NCBI RefSeq assembly: GCF_009601165.1
Contig: NZ_WIRE01000001.1
Coordinates: 2,046,001 to 2,110,000, forward strand
DNA from: Alcanivorax sediminis
Lineage (GTDB): Bacteria; Pseudomonadota; Gammaproteobacteria; Pseudomonadales; Alcanivoracaceae
DNA: 64,000 bases
Reading direction: 5' to 3'
The notes beneath the pieces were generated by a model. That model saw only the letters and a program-made list of their open reading frames with translations. It was not told the DNA's origin and did no database searches. This document shows, piece after piece, positions 33,739 to 42,747 of the stretch (position 1 is its first letter; each line of letters starts with the position of its first letter). The translations under genes and the position numbers were made by a program.

Positions 33739-34761
33739 ATGAAGAAGCTCGCTATTGCAGGCGTTCTGAGCGCCGCTGTACTGGCCTCACCGGCCCAGGC
33801 TTTCCAGCAGATCACCCACAAGCGCATTGCCATTGATGCGGTGAACTACATGAAGGCCAATCCGACCACCACTGAGTACAACCGTCTGAAGGCCTGGGTG
33901 AACGCGGCTGGCTACACCATGGACCAGTTTGCCGAAGTGATCGGGCAGGGTGCCTACGACGTGGACGACTTCCAGGACACCTACCTGTGTGGCGCCACCA
34001 CCGGTGATTGCGTTTACGCGCCGGTATTCAATGCCGGTTCCTCACTGGTGAACTACACCTCCTACTGGCACTTCCAGAATCATACTCGCGGTTCTGACGT
34101 GCACGGCAACGACTTCGGCGGTTACAACTATGACCTGCTGACCGTGTGGGGTGACATCGACAACCTGGCCGCCACCTGGCTGTACGGCGATTACATGGAT
34201 GACGGTAAAGGCGGCATGACCGGCTGGTGGTGGTCTGACGATTCCGAGTACAACACCTACGGCGTGACCGAAGCCAACTACCGTCAGGGCAGCTACTCCA
34301 GCAAGTCCATGTACGATGACTTTGAGGAAATGCCGTTCCAGCCCATCGATAACCTGGGTCAGTACTGGTACAGCCAGTTCCTGGCCAACCCCACCGCCCA
34401 GACGCTGGGTTTCGTGATGCACACCACTGACCTGCTGCAACCGCACCACGTCTGGACTACCTCTGCCCTGAACCACAGCGGCTGGGAAACCTGGGTGGCG
34501 GATTACTATGACAGCGAGAGCCTGAACAACCCGGCCATGGTGGCGGCGGCTATTCAGGATTACACCCCGCTCTCGGCGTCCAGCAATGACATCCGTCCGC
34601 TGCTGACCCAGGGCGGTGCGCTGGCCTATGGCAATGGTGGTATCGTGTTGTCCAGCACCGATCACTCTGACCGTCTGCAGGTGGCTCAGGTCGTGATTCC
34701 CCATGCGATTGCCATGGTCGTTCACGTGCTGAACCATGCGGCACTGAAAGTGAATCCGTAA
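33739..34761 (+). CDS. Secreted zinc-dependent phospholipase C/P1-nuclease-fold protein
   Basis: 340 residues. Signal peptide MKKLAIAGVLSAAVLASPAQA, so the mature enzyme starts near FQQITHKRIAIDAV. Putative metal ligands: H in THKR, H in SYWHFQNHTRG, D/H in MHTTDLLQPHHVW and H/E in NHSGWETWVADYY. This helical pattern is that of the zinc phospholipase C / S1-P1 nuclease superfamily. Likely exported to the periplasm or outside; substrate (phospholipid or nucleic acid) uncertain. GGGAGGGGA precedes the ATG. A PpiC-type isomerase gene follows 69 bases later. Confidence 0.75.
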   Translation: MKKLAIAGVLSAAVLASPAQAFQQITHKRIAIDAVNYMKANPTTTEYNRLKAWVNAAGYTMDQFAEVIGQGAYDVDDFQDTYLCGATTGDCVYAPVFNAGSSLVNYTSYWHFQNHTRGSDVHGNDFGGYNYDLLTVWGDIDNLAATWLYGDYMDDGKGGMTGWWWSDDSEYNTYGVTEANYRQGSYSSKSMYDDFEEMPFQPIDNLGQYWYSQFLANPTAQTLGFVMHTTDLLQPHHVWTTSALNHSGWETWVADYYDSESLNNPAMVAAAIQDYTPLSASSNDIRPLLTQGGALAYGNGGIVLSSTDHSDRLQVAQVVIPHAIAMVVHVLNHAALKVNP

Positions 34762-34771
34762 GCACAACACC

Positions 34772-34791
34772 GGCGGCCCTGCGGGGCCGCC
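34772..34791 (+). terminator. GC hairpin after the phospholipase-like gene
   Basis: GGCGGCCC, TGC, GGGGCCGCC: a strong short stem with no T-run, so it may only weaken read-through to the isomerase gene. Confidence 0.5.
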
Positions 34792-34830
34792 TCGTCTACC
34801 TCCATAACCACAATAAGAGGGTGGGCCAGA

Positions 34831-36171
34831 ATGAAACGTCTTATCTCGATTTTGTTTGCTGCGTCGGTGCTTTCAGCGCTGGCACTGCTGGGCTGGCGAC
34901 AGTGGGGTCCGCTACCGGATTCCGTGGCCGCCCGGGTCAACGGTGAGGTGATTCCTGCCGAGACCTTGAATATCTTTGTGGCGGCGAGCCGCCGCGCCAA
35001 TCCCCAGGCCAGCCGGGAAGCGGTGCTCAAGGGGCTGATCGAAAACCGTCTGTTGGCGGATATGGCGCAAAGCGAGCATGGCCATGAGGATCATGCCCGG
35101 GAAGATAACGAGGGCCGCGTGGGCTATAGCGCGCAAAGCCTGCACGAACAACATCGCTTTCGTTTGTTGCGTACCGCTTATGCCAACGAGATTCAGGCAG
35201 CTGTGCGCGAATCGGGTGTCAGTGACAGCCTTGCCTGGTTGACCGCACCACTGGATCTGTCCGCCGAAACGCTGCAGCCCATGCTGGCATTGCAGCAGAA
35301 TCTTTACACCACCATGACCGAGGCGCAGCAGGCTCAGGCCGCGGCCCATGTGATTGCCCGTTACCGCTTTGCGGACGGCGCGCCTGAGCAGACGCTTTCG
35401 TTGTGGGATCTGTACCGTCGCCAGAATATTCAGCTCAAGGTGCAGATGCATAATCTCAATCGCGAATTTATCCGTGAAGCCATCAAGCAGCAGCTGAACA
35501 TGGAATTCGTGTTTCACTGGTTCGAACATGAATCCGGCGTGGCTCCCGCCTCAATGGCGGCCATGGATCGTTGCATCCAGGATGCACGCCAGCGGGAGGT
35601 GATGTTGCATGAGTATGGTCTGATGCACGACATCCATGACGACAACCCGGCCCTGCGAGCCCAGGCGGAAACGGTGACCGCGCAACAGGTGGGCGAGTAT
35701 TACCAGCAGCATCGTGACGAGTTTGTACGGGTGGAAAAAGTGCGCGCTCGCCACCTGCGGGTGAATAGCCAGCAGGAAGCCGACCGGGTGGTGGCTGAAA
35801 TCAAACAGGGACTGTCGTTTGAAGAGGCCGTGAGCCGTTACTCCGTGGCTGACGATGCCCAACAGGGTGGTGATCTCGGTTGGGTGGATCGCGACAGCCG
35901 CAGCGGTGACTGGATCCGTGCGCTGGCCTTCGTGCAGCCACAGGGGCGCGTTTCTGCGTCGTTCCGAAGCCCCACCGATAGCAACGATGCCTATTGGGAG
36001 ATTCTCTGGGTAGATGAAAAGATCACCGGCTTCCAGCCGGTGGATAGTGAGTCAGTGCGTTATCGCGCAGCCATGGCCATTGCCAAGGTGCAGCTCCAGG
36101 AAGCGTTCAAGGCGCGGCTGGCGGCCGCCAGTGATGCGGCATCCCTGCGAGTGAATCCGGAGGTGCTGTAA
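34831..36171 (+). CDS. PpiC-type (parvulin) peptidyl-prolyl isomerase, membrane-anchored
   Basis: 446 residues with an N-terminal signal anchor (MKRLISILFAASVLSALALLG). A SurA/PrsA-like N-terminal chaperone region follows (about residues 30-280, VNGEVIPAETLNIFVAASRR...KGLIENRLLADMAQ). A parvulin domain occupies about residues 300-395: VRARHLRVNSQQEADRVVAEIKQGLSFEEAVSRYS...GGDLGWVDR. Likely helps fold exported proteins. The position right after the phospholipase-like gene suggests that protein as a client. Overlaps the next gene by one base (TAATG). Confidence 0.87.
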   Translation: MKRLISILFAASVLSALALLGWRQWGPLPDSVAARVNGEVIPAETLNIFVAASRRANPQASREAVLKGLIENRLLADMAQSEHGHEDHAREDNEGRVGYSAQSLHEQHRFRLLRTAYANEIQAAVRESGVSDSLAWLTAPLDLSAETLQPMLALQQNLYTTMTEAQQAQAAAHVIARYRFADGAPEQTLSLWDLYRRQNIQLKVQMHNLNREFIREAIKQQLNMEFVFHWFEHESGVAPASMAAMDRCIQDARQREVMLHEYGLMHDIHDDNPALRAQAETVTAQQVGEYYQQHRDEFVRVEKVRARHLRVNSQQEADRVVAEIKQGLSFEEAVSRYSVADDAQQGGDLGWVDRDSRSGDWIRALAFVQPQGRVSASFRSPTDSNDAYWEILWVDEKITGFQPVDSESVRYRAAMAIAKVQLQEAFKARLAAASDAASLRVNPEVL

Positions 36172-36812
36172 TGCGGGTGGTATTCGCTGTGGTTGCTGGT
36201 CTTGGTCTGACGATCGGCGCCGGAGCCGTCTGGTGGCAGGCGAAAGAAAACGCTGCCGAGCAAAGCCCGGTGGCGTTGTCTGTGCCCCAATCCGAGCCTT
36301 CAGCGCACCGTGAGCTTGCCAGCGAGGAACCCCCAGCGTTGCCGATGGTTGAGATCATTGGGGAGCGTTATGTGGCGGCACCGGAAGCGTTGCTGGCGGA
36401 GCAGAATCGCGATCCTTCCCAGGTGCCTGTGCCTTCGCAGGCCGTGGTCACCGCGTTGCGCGAAAGCATGGAAAACGGTGATCCGCGAACGCCGCCTCTG
36501 GTGCGTAGCGAGGATCTGCGTGAGCTGCCCAGCGCCGCCGAGTTGGCGGACCCGGATCTCTACCAGCAGTACGAGCAACGTCAGAACCAGAAGGTCTATG
36601 CCTCCTTTGCCTCAGCGGCCACCCAGAAAATCACTGAACTGGAAACGATGATCGCTCGCGCGGAAGCGGACGGCCTGCCGCCTGAGCAGATTCAGGAAGG
36701 CAGGGAAAAACTGGAAGGGTTGCGCAACCAGCGGGATGAAATCCTGCAGGCGCATCCGGAAGTGGCGGAGACACTTCAGTCTGCGTCCGCAGGCTCCGCA
36801 GCGCAGGAATAG
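36171..36812 (+). CDS. Hypothetical envelope protein coupled to the isomerase gene
   Basis: 213 residues, family not recognised. N-terminal membrane anchor (MRVVFAVVAGLGLTIGAGAVWW), a Pro/Glu-rich low-complexity central part, and a C-terminal helical region (QKVYASFASAATQKITELETMIARAEADGLPPEQIQEGREKLEGLRNQRDEIL) likely to be a coiled coil. Start ATG overlaps the isomerase stop, so it is translationally coupled. Its 3' end overlaps the convergent C39-like gene by 37 bases. Confidence 0.75.
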   Translation: MRVVFAVVAGLGLTIGAGAVWWQAKENAAEQSPVALSVPQSEPSAHRELASEEPPALPMVEIIGERYVAAPEALLAEQNRDPSQVPVPSQAVVTALRESMENGDPRTPPLVRSEDLRELPSAAELADPDLYQQYEQRQNQKVYASFASAATQKITELETMIARAEADGLPPEQIQEGREKLEGLRNQRDEILQAHPEVAETLQSASAGSAAQE

Positions 36813-37714
36813 CCCAGATCGCGAGCGCTGTCCTGCAAGCCGGGATCTTCCGGTGACAGCGCCAATGCCTGACACAGGCTGTGCCGGGCAGCGTCTTCCT
36901 GTCCCAGGGCATGTTGTGCATAGGCCAGGTTATTCCAGGCCGCAGCAAAATCCGGCTTGAGCTTCACCGCCTGCTCGAATGCGTGCAGGGCAGCGTCACG
37001 CTGCTGCTCAGCCCACAGGCTGTTGCCATAACCAAACCACAGCTCTCCGCTTTGCGGGAAGGTCTCCACCGCCACCGGCCAATAACTGCCACCATTCGGT
37101 GCCGCCGATATCGCCCGGAATAAACCGTGGGCGGTGGCGCTGGCGGGCAGTTCTCCCGGTTGAACCAGAGTAAAGCCCCAGCGATCTGCACGGGCCCAGG
37201 TGCGGATAAAACGATTCCAGTGGCTGGTTGCGCTCTCGGTAGTACCGCTGTGCAGGATGATCGTCTTGCCGGCCTTGTCATAACCGGTGACCACAGCGAA
37301 GTGCCATTTCGGCCAGCTTTCCAGTGCCAGATTCTGCAATACCAGTACCGGGCGGCCAGCCTGAATCTCCCGAAACAGGCTTTCTTCATCTTCAACGGGG
37401 TAGGCAAGCAGACCACGACTACGCGCGGCGGCCTTCAATTCAATACCAAGGCTTCCTTCCCGTTCCGGCAACCAGACTTCGTCTACCAGCGCATCGGCGG
37501 TATCGGTCTTGCCAGCCCATTGCAGCATCATGGCCAGCGCGGCGGGCCCACACTGATACTTCTCCTGCGCTATAAAGGGCACGCGGATCTGATACTCGGG
37601 TTGTTGCCGCGCAAGCTCGGGAGGGGGGAGCGTCTGGCAAGCTGCCAGCATCATGAAAAGAGCGGCGGTGGCGACGGGGCGAGCCCGTTGCCACATCGCC
37701 AGGATCGGGGACAC
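36776..37714 (-). CDS. PA2778-type C39-like cysteine peptidase lipoprotein with TPR
   Basis: 312 residues. Lipoprotein signal ending MMLAAC. A papain-like C39 domain has Cys in QEKYQCGPAALAMML, His in WHFAVVTGYD and Asn/Asp-like residues in the following segment. C-terminal TPR repeats run from about residue 215 (LWFGYGNSLWAEQQRDAALHAFEQAV...FAAAWNNLAYAQHALG). The start is GTG at 37714 with GGGAG 7 bases upstream; an ATG at 37696 is the alternative. Directly follows the PA2779-type gene (14 bases). Cleavage target unknown. Confidence 0.82.
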   Translation of the reverse strand: MSPILAMWQRARPVATAALFMMLAACQTLPPPELARQQPEYQIRVPFIAQEKYQCGPAALAMMLQWAGKTDTADALVDEVWLPEREGSLGIELKAAARSRGLLAYPVEDEESLFREIQAGRPVLVLQNLALESWPKWHFAVVTGYDKAGKTIILHSGTTESATSHWNRFIRTWARADRWGFTLVQPGELPASATAHGLFRAISAAPNGGSYWPVAVETFPQSGELWFGYGNSLWAEQQRDAALHAFEQAVKLKPDFAAAWNNLAYAQHALGQEDAARHSLCQALALSPEDPGLQDSARDLGYSCAAEPADAD

Positions 37715-37728
37715 GAATATCTCCCGAA

Positions 37729-38118
37729 TTAGCTGATTGGATGGATCGCCGGGAAGACGTTGGTCGCGCCAAGCAGATCCAGAATGATCAGAATCAGGAT
37801 GATCAGCAGGATGGCTCCCAGTACGCTCTGGCCTGCGGGCAGCTCATCGGCTTTCTGGGCCAGTTGCTGCAGTTCCTGATCGGTGAGGCGATCCAGACGC
37901 TGGCTGACCTGTTCCTTGTCCACGCCGTATTTTTCCAGGGTTTGTGCGGCGGCCTTGTGGTCCATCACCTGCATCACTTTGGCTTTGAGTTCAGCACGAT
38001 CCATTTGCTGGACCACGGCGTCGTTGCCGACCATGGCCGCGTGGGCGGCAGGGACAACGAGCAGCTGCATGAACAGCAGCACGAATGCAGTAACAAGGCC
38101 TGTCAGACGCTTGGTCAT
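37729..38118 (-). CDS. PA2779-family protein
   Basis: 129 residues. Signal peptide to VPAAHA; then a conserved helical unit (DRAELKAKVMQVMDHKAAAQTLEKYGVDKEQVSQRLDRLTDQELQQLAQKADELPAG) and a C-terminal membrane helix (SVLGAILLIILILIILDLLGATNVFP). The family nearly always neighbours the PA2778-type C39 peptidase, as here, suggesting it is the peptidase substrate or anchor. First gene of the pair. Confidence 0.85.
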   Translation of the reverse strand: MTKRLTGLVTAFVLLFMQLLVVPAAHAAMVGNDAVVQQMDRAELKAKVMQVMDHKAAAQTLEKYGVDKEQVSQRLDRLTDQELQQLAQKADELPAGQSVLGAILLIILILIILDLLGATNVFPAIHPIS

Positions 38119-38170
38119 GAATGTTCTCCTGATGGCTAGGGAATATAAAAACTAAGCTATCAGTTTGACG

Positions 38171-40342
38171 TTACTTAATAAAAATTGATGCCGCGTTTTT
38201 CTCATCTTTTACAAGGACTTTACCGATAGCGACACCATTCACGCCGTTCATCGCCAATCGTTGCAGTGCATCACTGGTGTGCTCGCCAGGCACACAGAAC
38301 ACCAGTCCGCCACTGGTTTGCGGATCGCAAAGGGCGGTGAGCATGGCATCGTCAATGGTGTCGTCATGGGCGCAATGAAGCAGTGCACTGCGGTTGGCCT
38401 CATTGAGAGTGCTGGTGACACCATCCTTTATCAGATCAATGGTGCCCGGTAGCAGTGGCACCGCTGCAGTCTCCAGCGCAATGGCCACCTGGCTTTGCGA
38501 ACAAATTTCCTGGAGATGGCCCAGCAGGCCGAAACCGGTGATATCGGTGCAGGCATGCACTGGCGTGCTGGCAAGAGCGTCCCTTGCCGGACCGTTACTT
38601 TGCAGCAGGGTGTCCAACGTGGAACCCAGCCAGCGTCCGCGCAGTTTGGCTCCGTGCATCATGGCGGCCAGCTGTACGCCGCTACCTATCGGTTTGGTGA
38701 GGATAATCGTATCGCCGGGTGTGGCGCCTTTCTTGTGCCACAGGGTGTCAGAATCTGCGCCGCCGTTCACGGTAAAGCCTGCGGCCATCTGCGGGCCTTC
38801 AATCGTGTGGCCACCCACCAGGGTGCAGCCTGCCTGATTCAATTCATGGACGGCACCAGCCATCAATCGCCGTAGATCACGGGCTTGCAGGCGCGGATGA
38901 TTCCAGCCAAGGGTGATGTTGGCCAACGCGGAATGAGGCGTGGCGTTCATGGCGTACAGATCGCTGAGGCTATGAAGGGCTGCAATGCGACCAAAGCGAT
39001 AAGGCTCATCGATAAAGGCAGGAAAGAAATCCAGGCTTTGGACCAGCTTGCGGTTTTCGGGCCATTGGATCACGGCGGCGTCATCGGCCGCATCCACGCC
39101 GGCTTCAATCCCCGGATTGATTTGAGGCTGCAAGGCAGACAGCGCTTCTCCGAGTGCATCGCTGCCCACTTTGGCGCCACAGCCGGCACAGTGCAGGGTA
39201 TCGGGATCGGAGAGGGCGGGGGCCATGCGGGGCAGCTGATCCTGAAACTTGCGCATGAACGCGCGATCAATCCGATCCTTCCAGCGCCAGATCAGCGGGC
39301 CTCCCAGGCTCAGGCTGCCGCCGCGACTGGCCACGGCATCCTTGCCGCCTGCCGATAGCAGTGACAGAAAACGCGACTGCGGGCGGTAGGGCGTGAGTGG
39401 CTGGCCCTGAATGGCGGCACGCAGGTTGCGGGCGAGGGTCATGGCCTGCCGAACTGCATAGACTCCAGCCTTGGGCAGAGGCTGCGGAAACGCGGCGCAA
39501 TCACCTGCAGCAAACACTCGCGCATCACTATGGCTTTGCAAAGTATCGTTAATCTTCACGAACCCTTTTTTATCGCAGTTCAGATCGCTGTTCGCGAACA
39601 ACGGAATACCCCGCACGCCGGTGCACCATAACACCTGATCAGCATCCAGCGGCTGCCCGTTGGCGATGACCTGTCCGCCCTGATTTTCCACCAGGGTGTT
39701 TTCCAGAAAGCGGATGCCGTAGTCATCCAGCCGCGCCTGCATCTTGCGCCGAACGCTGGCGGCATAACCGGGTAGCAGGATGCTGCCTGAGATCAGCGAC
39801 AGGGAAAGCGGACGTTGCTGCTGGCGGCCGTATTCGGCGATGGCCAGTACCATCTCGGTACCGCCGGCACCGGCGCCCACCACGGCCAGTGAGGCAGAGG
39901 GGTTATCGTTGACCCACTGTTGCCAGCGGGCATAAAAGCCGCTGACGGGTTTTACCGGTACCACCTGTTTGGGAAGGGAATAGCCCAGTGGAGACAGGTC
40001 CGGGGTGGCGCCCACATCCAGGCTGAGCCAGTCGTACTCCAGTTGGCTGCCATCGTTCAGTTCCAGTCTTCGCTGCTGGCTGTTGATGGCGGTGACGGCG
40101 GCCTGTACGAAGCGGGTGTGGGTGGCCAGACATAACCGGTAGAGATCCACGTGGGTCTCTTCCAGTGAGTAATGACCGGCAATCAGTCCTGGCAGCATGC
40201 CGGAATAGGCGCTCAGCGGCTCCGGAGACACCAGCGTGACGCGCACTCCCGGTATGGGCGCCATGGCCAGCATGCGCAGCACCAGGCAGTGGCTGTGGCC
40301 ACCGCCCACCAGCACCAGATCCAGATTGGCAGCAGAGGTCAT
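38171..40342 (-). CDS. selD: Fusion of NDH-2-like FAD oxidoreductase and selenophosphate synthetase
   Basis: 723 residues. The N-terminal half (to about residue 370) is a pyridine nucleotide-disulfide oxidoreductase-like domain: LVLVGGGHSHCLVLRML (FAD site) and AVVGAGAGGTEMVLAIAEYG (second Rossmann), with VFAAGDCAAF. The C-terminal half is SelD: HCAGCGAKVG with Cys and Lys at the catalytic positions (Cys17/Lys20 in E. coli, but Ala where E. coli has Cys19), GVDAADDAAV, and ITKPIGSGV-like LTKPIGSGVQLAAM. It makes selenophosphate from selenide and ATP. The start overlaps the PhzF-like stop by one base; an upstream extension (54 codons) is rejected. Confidence 0.93.
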   Translation of the reverse strand: MTSAANLDLVLVGGGHSHCLVLRMLAMAPIPGVRVTLVSPEPLSAYSGMLPGLIAGHYSLEETHVDLYRLCLATHTRFVQAAVTAINSQQRRLELNDGSQLEYDWLSLDVGATPDLSPLGYSLPKQVVPVKPVSGFYARWQQWVNDNPSASLAVVGAGAGGTEMVLAIAEYGRQQQRPLSLSLISGSILLPGYAASVRRKMQARLDDYGIRFLENTLVENQGGQVIANGQPLDADQVLWCTGVRGIPLFANSDLNCDKKGFVKINDTLQSHSDARVFAAGDCAAFPQPLPKAGVYAVRQAMTLARNLRAAIQGQPLTPYRPQSRFLSLLSAGGKDAVASRGGSLSLGGPLIWRWKDRIDRAFMRKFQDQLPRMAPALSDPDTLHCAGCGAKVGSDALGEALSALQPQINPGIEAGVDAADDAAVIQWPENRKLVQSLDFFPAFIDEPYRFGRIAALHSLSDLYAMNATPHSALANITLGWNHPRLQARDLRRLMAGAVHELNQAGCTLVGGHTIEGPQMAAGFTVNGGADSDTLWHKKGATPGDTIILTKPIGSGVQLAAMMHGAKLRGRWLGSTLDTLLQSNGPARDALASTPVHACTDITGFGLLGHLQEICSQSQVAIALETAAVPLLPGTIDLIKDGVTSTLNEANRSALLHCAHDDTIDDAMLTALCDPQTSGGLVFCVPGEHTSDALQRLAMNGVNGVAIGKVLVKDEKNAASIFIK

Positions 40343-41115
40343 CACAGCAACAATTCGCCTTTCAGGTAGCAGCAGGCGTCGCCGCTGAGGCTGACCCGGT
40401 CCCCATTCAACGCGCAGAACAGCTCGCCTCCCCGGGCAGAAACCTGCCTGGCATGGAGCTGCGTCTTGCCCAGTCTTTCTGCCCAGAAAGGCACCAGGGT
40501 GCAATGGGCGGAACCGGTAACGGGGTCTTCAGGTACGCCTTTTGCCGGAGCAAAGAAACGGCTGACGAAATCACAGTCGTCGCCCGGTGCTGTGATCATC
40601 ACGGCAAAGGTGTCCAATTGGGCGATAGCGTGCAGGTCAGGTTGAAAGTTGCTGACTTGCTCGGCGCTGTCGAGCAGTACCAAGGTATCCCGTGCCTGCA
40701 GGGCGGTGGCAATCTGGATACCCAGCGCCGCCTCCAGCGGCTGGCGATCGAGGATGGGTGTGCCGGGGCGCGCTGGAAAATCCAGCGTTAGCCGGTTGCC
40801 GTCACGGCTGACAAACAAGGGCCCGGAGGCAGAGCTGAAGCGAACCCGTTCACCGGGAAAACCGAGGGCGTTGAAAACCACCCAGGCGGCCGCCAGGGTG
40901 GCATGCCCACACAAATCCACCTCCACCGTGGGAGTAAACCAGCGCAGGGCATAGCCCTGTTCATCGGGCACGATGAAGGCAGTTTCAGAGAGGTTGTTTT
41001 CCAGAGCGATGTTTTGCAGCAGGCAGTCATCCAGCCACCCATCAAGCGGTACCACCGCAGCGGGATTGCCACCGAACAGTGAAGAGGTAAAGGCATCGAC
41101 CTGATAAAGCTTCAT
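40342..41115 (-). CDS. PhzF family isomerase-like protein
   Basis: 257 residues. It begins MKLYQVDAFTSSLFGGNPAAVVPL with the catalytic Glu region in NNLSETAFIV, LRWFTPTVEVDLCGHATLAAAWVV, and EDPVTGSAHCTLVPFWAERLG near the end, the two-barrel PhzF pattern. Reaction unknown; PhzF proteins isomerise or epimerise small acids. Its stop overlaps the SelD fusion start, so it is part of the selenium operon or simply hitch-hiking. Confidence 0.88.
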   Translation of the reverse strand: MKLYQVDAFTSSLFGGNPAAVVPLDGWLDDCLLQNIALENNLSETAFIVPDEQGYALRWFTPTVEVDLCGHATLAAAWVVFNALGFPGERVRFSSASGPLFVSRDGNRLTLDFPARPGTPILDRQPLEAALGIQIATALQARDTLVLLDSAEQVSNFQPDLHAIAQLDTFAVMITAPGDDCDFVSRFFAPAKGVPEDPVTGSAHCTLVPFWAERLGKTQLHARQVSARGGELFCALNGDRVSLSGDACCYLKGELLL

Positions 41116-41259
41116 GAGGGTCCTTGTTTGAGGCTGGACGCCAGACGCCTGTGGCCGGACGCTAAAATCTGAAAACCAAATAAGTTTGACCGCCTACAGG
41201 ATAAAGGCCCTTGGGTCATGCTCCAACCTTTCTGACGATGACGTCTTGCGTCTGGCGTG

Positions 41260-42747
41260 CTAGCCCACGCCATGACCCGGTTTTAACCGCAGCCGCTTGC
41301 GGATACTCCGTGACAGGGCATCCACCAGCAGATTCAGCATCACTGTCGCGAGGATCAGAATCAGAGTCCGGTCAAAGCGGAACTCGGCCACGCTGGAATC
41401 GATGTAGAAGCCGAGCGTATGAATGCCAAGGATACCGAGTACGGCAGTCTCTCGCATGATCACTTCCCAGCGGTAAAGCAGAAACGCCAGCAGGTTGGGG
41501 CTGATTCGTGGCAGCACTTCCCAGGCATAACGATTGAGCCCGGTTGGCGCGTCGGCACGCAACTGCAGGCTTTCGCTGAACCGACCGGTGAGGTGAGCCA
41601 CGATGGCACCGGTGTGCAGTGCCAGTGCCAGAATGCCCGGCAACATGGAGGGGCCGAGCAGGATCAGGAAAAAGAAAGCGAGAAAAAATTCCGGGGTGGT
41701 GCGCAGGATGACCAGCAGGCCATGTCCCCCGACGCGGGAGGCACGGGTGCCAAACAAGGGGGATATCAGCGGGAACAACAGCAGCGAAAGCAGGGCAGTG
41801 ATCAACAGGGCGCCCATGCCGAGCACCAGTGTTTGCCAAAGACCCGGCCACAACTGTTGCTGCCACAGGCTGGCCAGCCACGGCATGAGTTCGTTGAGTC
41901 CGCCGCCATGGCGTAGTGGCGCCGGCACCAGATCCTGAGTCACAAAGCGAATCAGAATATCCGGTTTGATATGAATGACCGGTGGCGCCCAGGCGATGGC
42001 AGCAATCAGGTAAGCAGGAATCAACACCGGACGCAGCCACCCGCGCAGGGTGAAGATAATCAGGAAAAACAGATACAGCAGCGCTGCGCCCTGATCATAG
42101 TGACCTTCACGAAAGGCGGTTTCCAGGTGAAAGCCCAGGGTCGGCAGGCCGATAAAACCCAAAATGGCGGAAGCGCGGATGGCGCACTCCAGCCGATAGC
42201 CGCCGTAGGCCTTAAAGGCTTGCCACACCAGCGGCAGACGAGCATAGAAAAAAACGCTGATAGCAGAGCTGGCCTGTGGCAAAGCCGCAGCCGGTGCCGG
42301 GTTGGCTTCTTCCAGAAACTCCCCGAACACCTTGGCGAAAATGCCGCTGTAGGGAATGGCGATAGCCAGCACTGCCGTGGCGGTGGTGAGGCCGGTGAGC
42401 TGCAGCAGCAACAAGCCCCAGAACAGTTCGTGCACTGCGCGCAGGCTGGCGGCCACGGCTCTTACTGCGCGCCATTGCCAGCACACCGCCATGAGAAAAC
42501 CGCCCAGTGCTCCCAGCGCGGTCCCCTGCCAGGCAAAGGCCAGGGTGTTGGCAATGGCTTGCCAGAGAAACTCAGTGGAAGAGAAATCCGGGCCGAGAAA
42601 ACCCTGCGCCATGCACAGCAATTCGTGGCCGGGGGAGACCTGGGTAATTTCCAGATCGGCAAACAGCAACGCCAGCACGCCAACCGCAGCCAGCATGCCA
42701 CTGGTGCGTCGCCAGCCACTGGCGGTGGTGTTGAGCGCTGTTGTCAT
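41260..42747 (-). CDS. PhnE-like ABC permease, tandem duplicated (putative selenium oxyanion importer)
   Basis: 495 residues: two complete PhnE-type permease domains in one chain. Their EAA-like loops are AIRASAILGFIGLPTLGFHLE and IMRETAVLGILGIHTLGFYID, about 250 residues apart, each within about six helices. Single PhnE proteins have one such domain, so this chain supplies the whole membrane channel. The ATG at 42747 overlaps the ATPase stop (ATGA); a 32-codon upstream extension is rejected. Confidence 0.85.
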   Translation of the reverse strand: MTTALNTTASGWRRTSGMLAAVGVLALLFADLEITQVSPGHELLCMAQGFLGPDFSSTEFLWQAIANTLAFAWQGTALGALGGFLMAVCWQWRAVRAVAASLRAVHELFWGLLLLQLTGLTTATAVLAIAIPYSGIFAKVFGEFLEEANPAPAAALPQASSAISVFFYARLPLVWQAFKAYGGYRLECAIRASAILGFIGLPTLGFHLETAFREGHYDQGAALLYLFFLIIFTLRGWLRPVLIPAYLIAAIAWAPPVIHIKPDILIRFVTQDLVPAPLRHGGGLNELMPWLASLWQQQLWPGLWQTLVLGMGALLITALLSLLLFPLISPLFGTRASRVGGHGLLVILRTTPEFFLAFFFLILLGPSMLPGILALALHTGAIVAHLTGRFSESLQLRADAPTGLNRYAWEVLPRISPNLLAFLLYRWEVIMRETAVLGILGIHTLGFYIDSSVAEFRFDRTLILILATVMLNLLVDALSRSIRKRLRLKPGHGVG

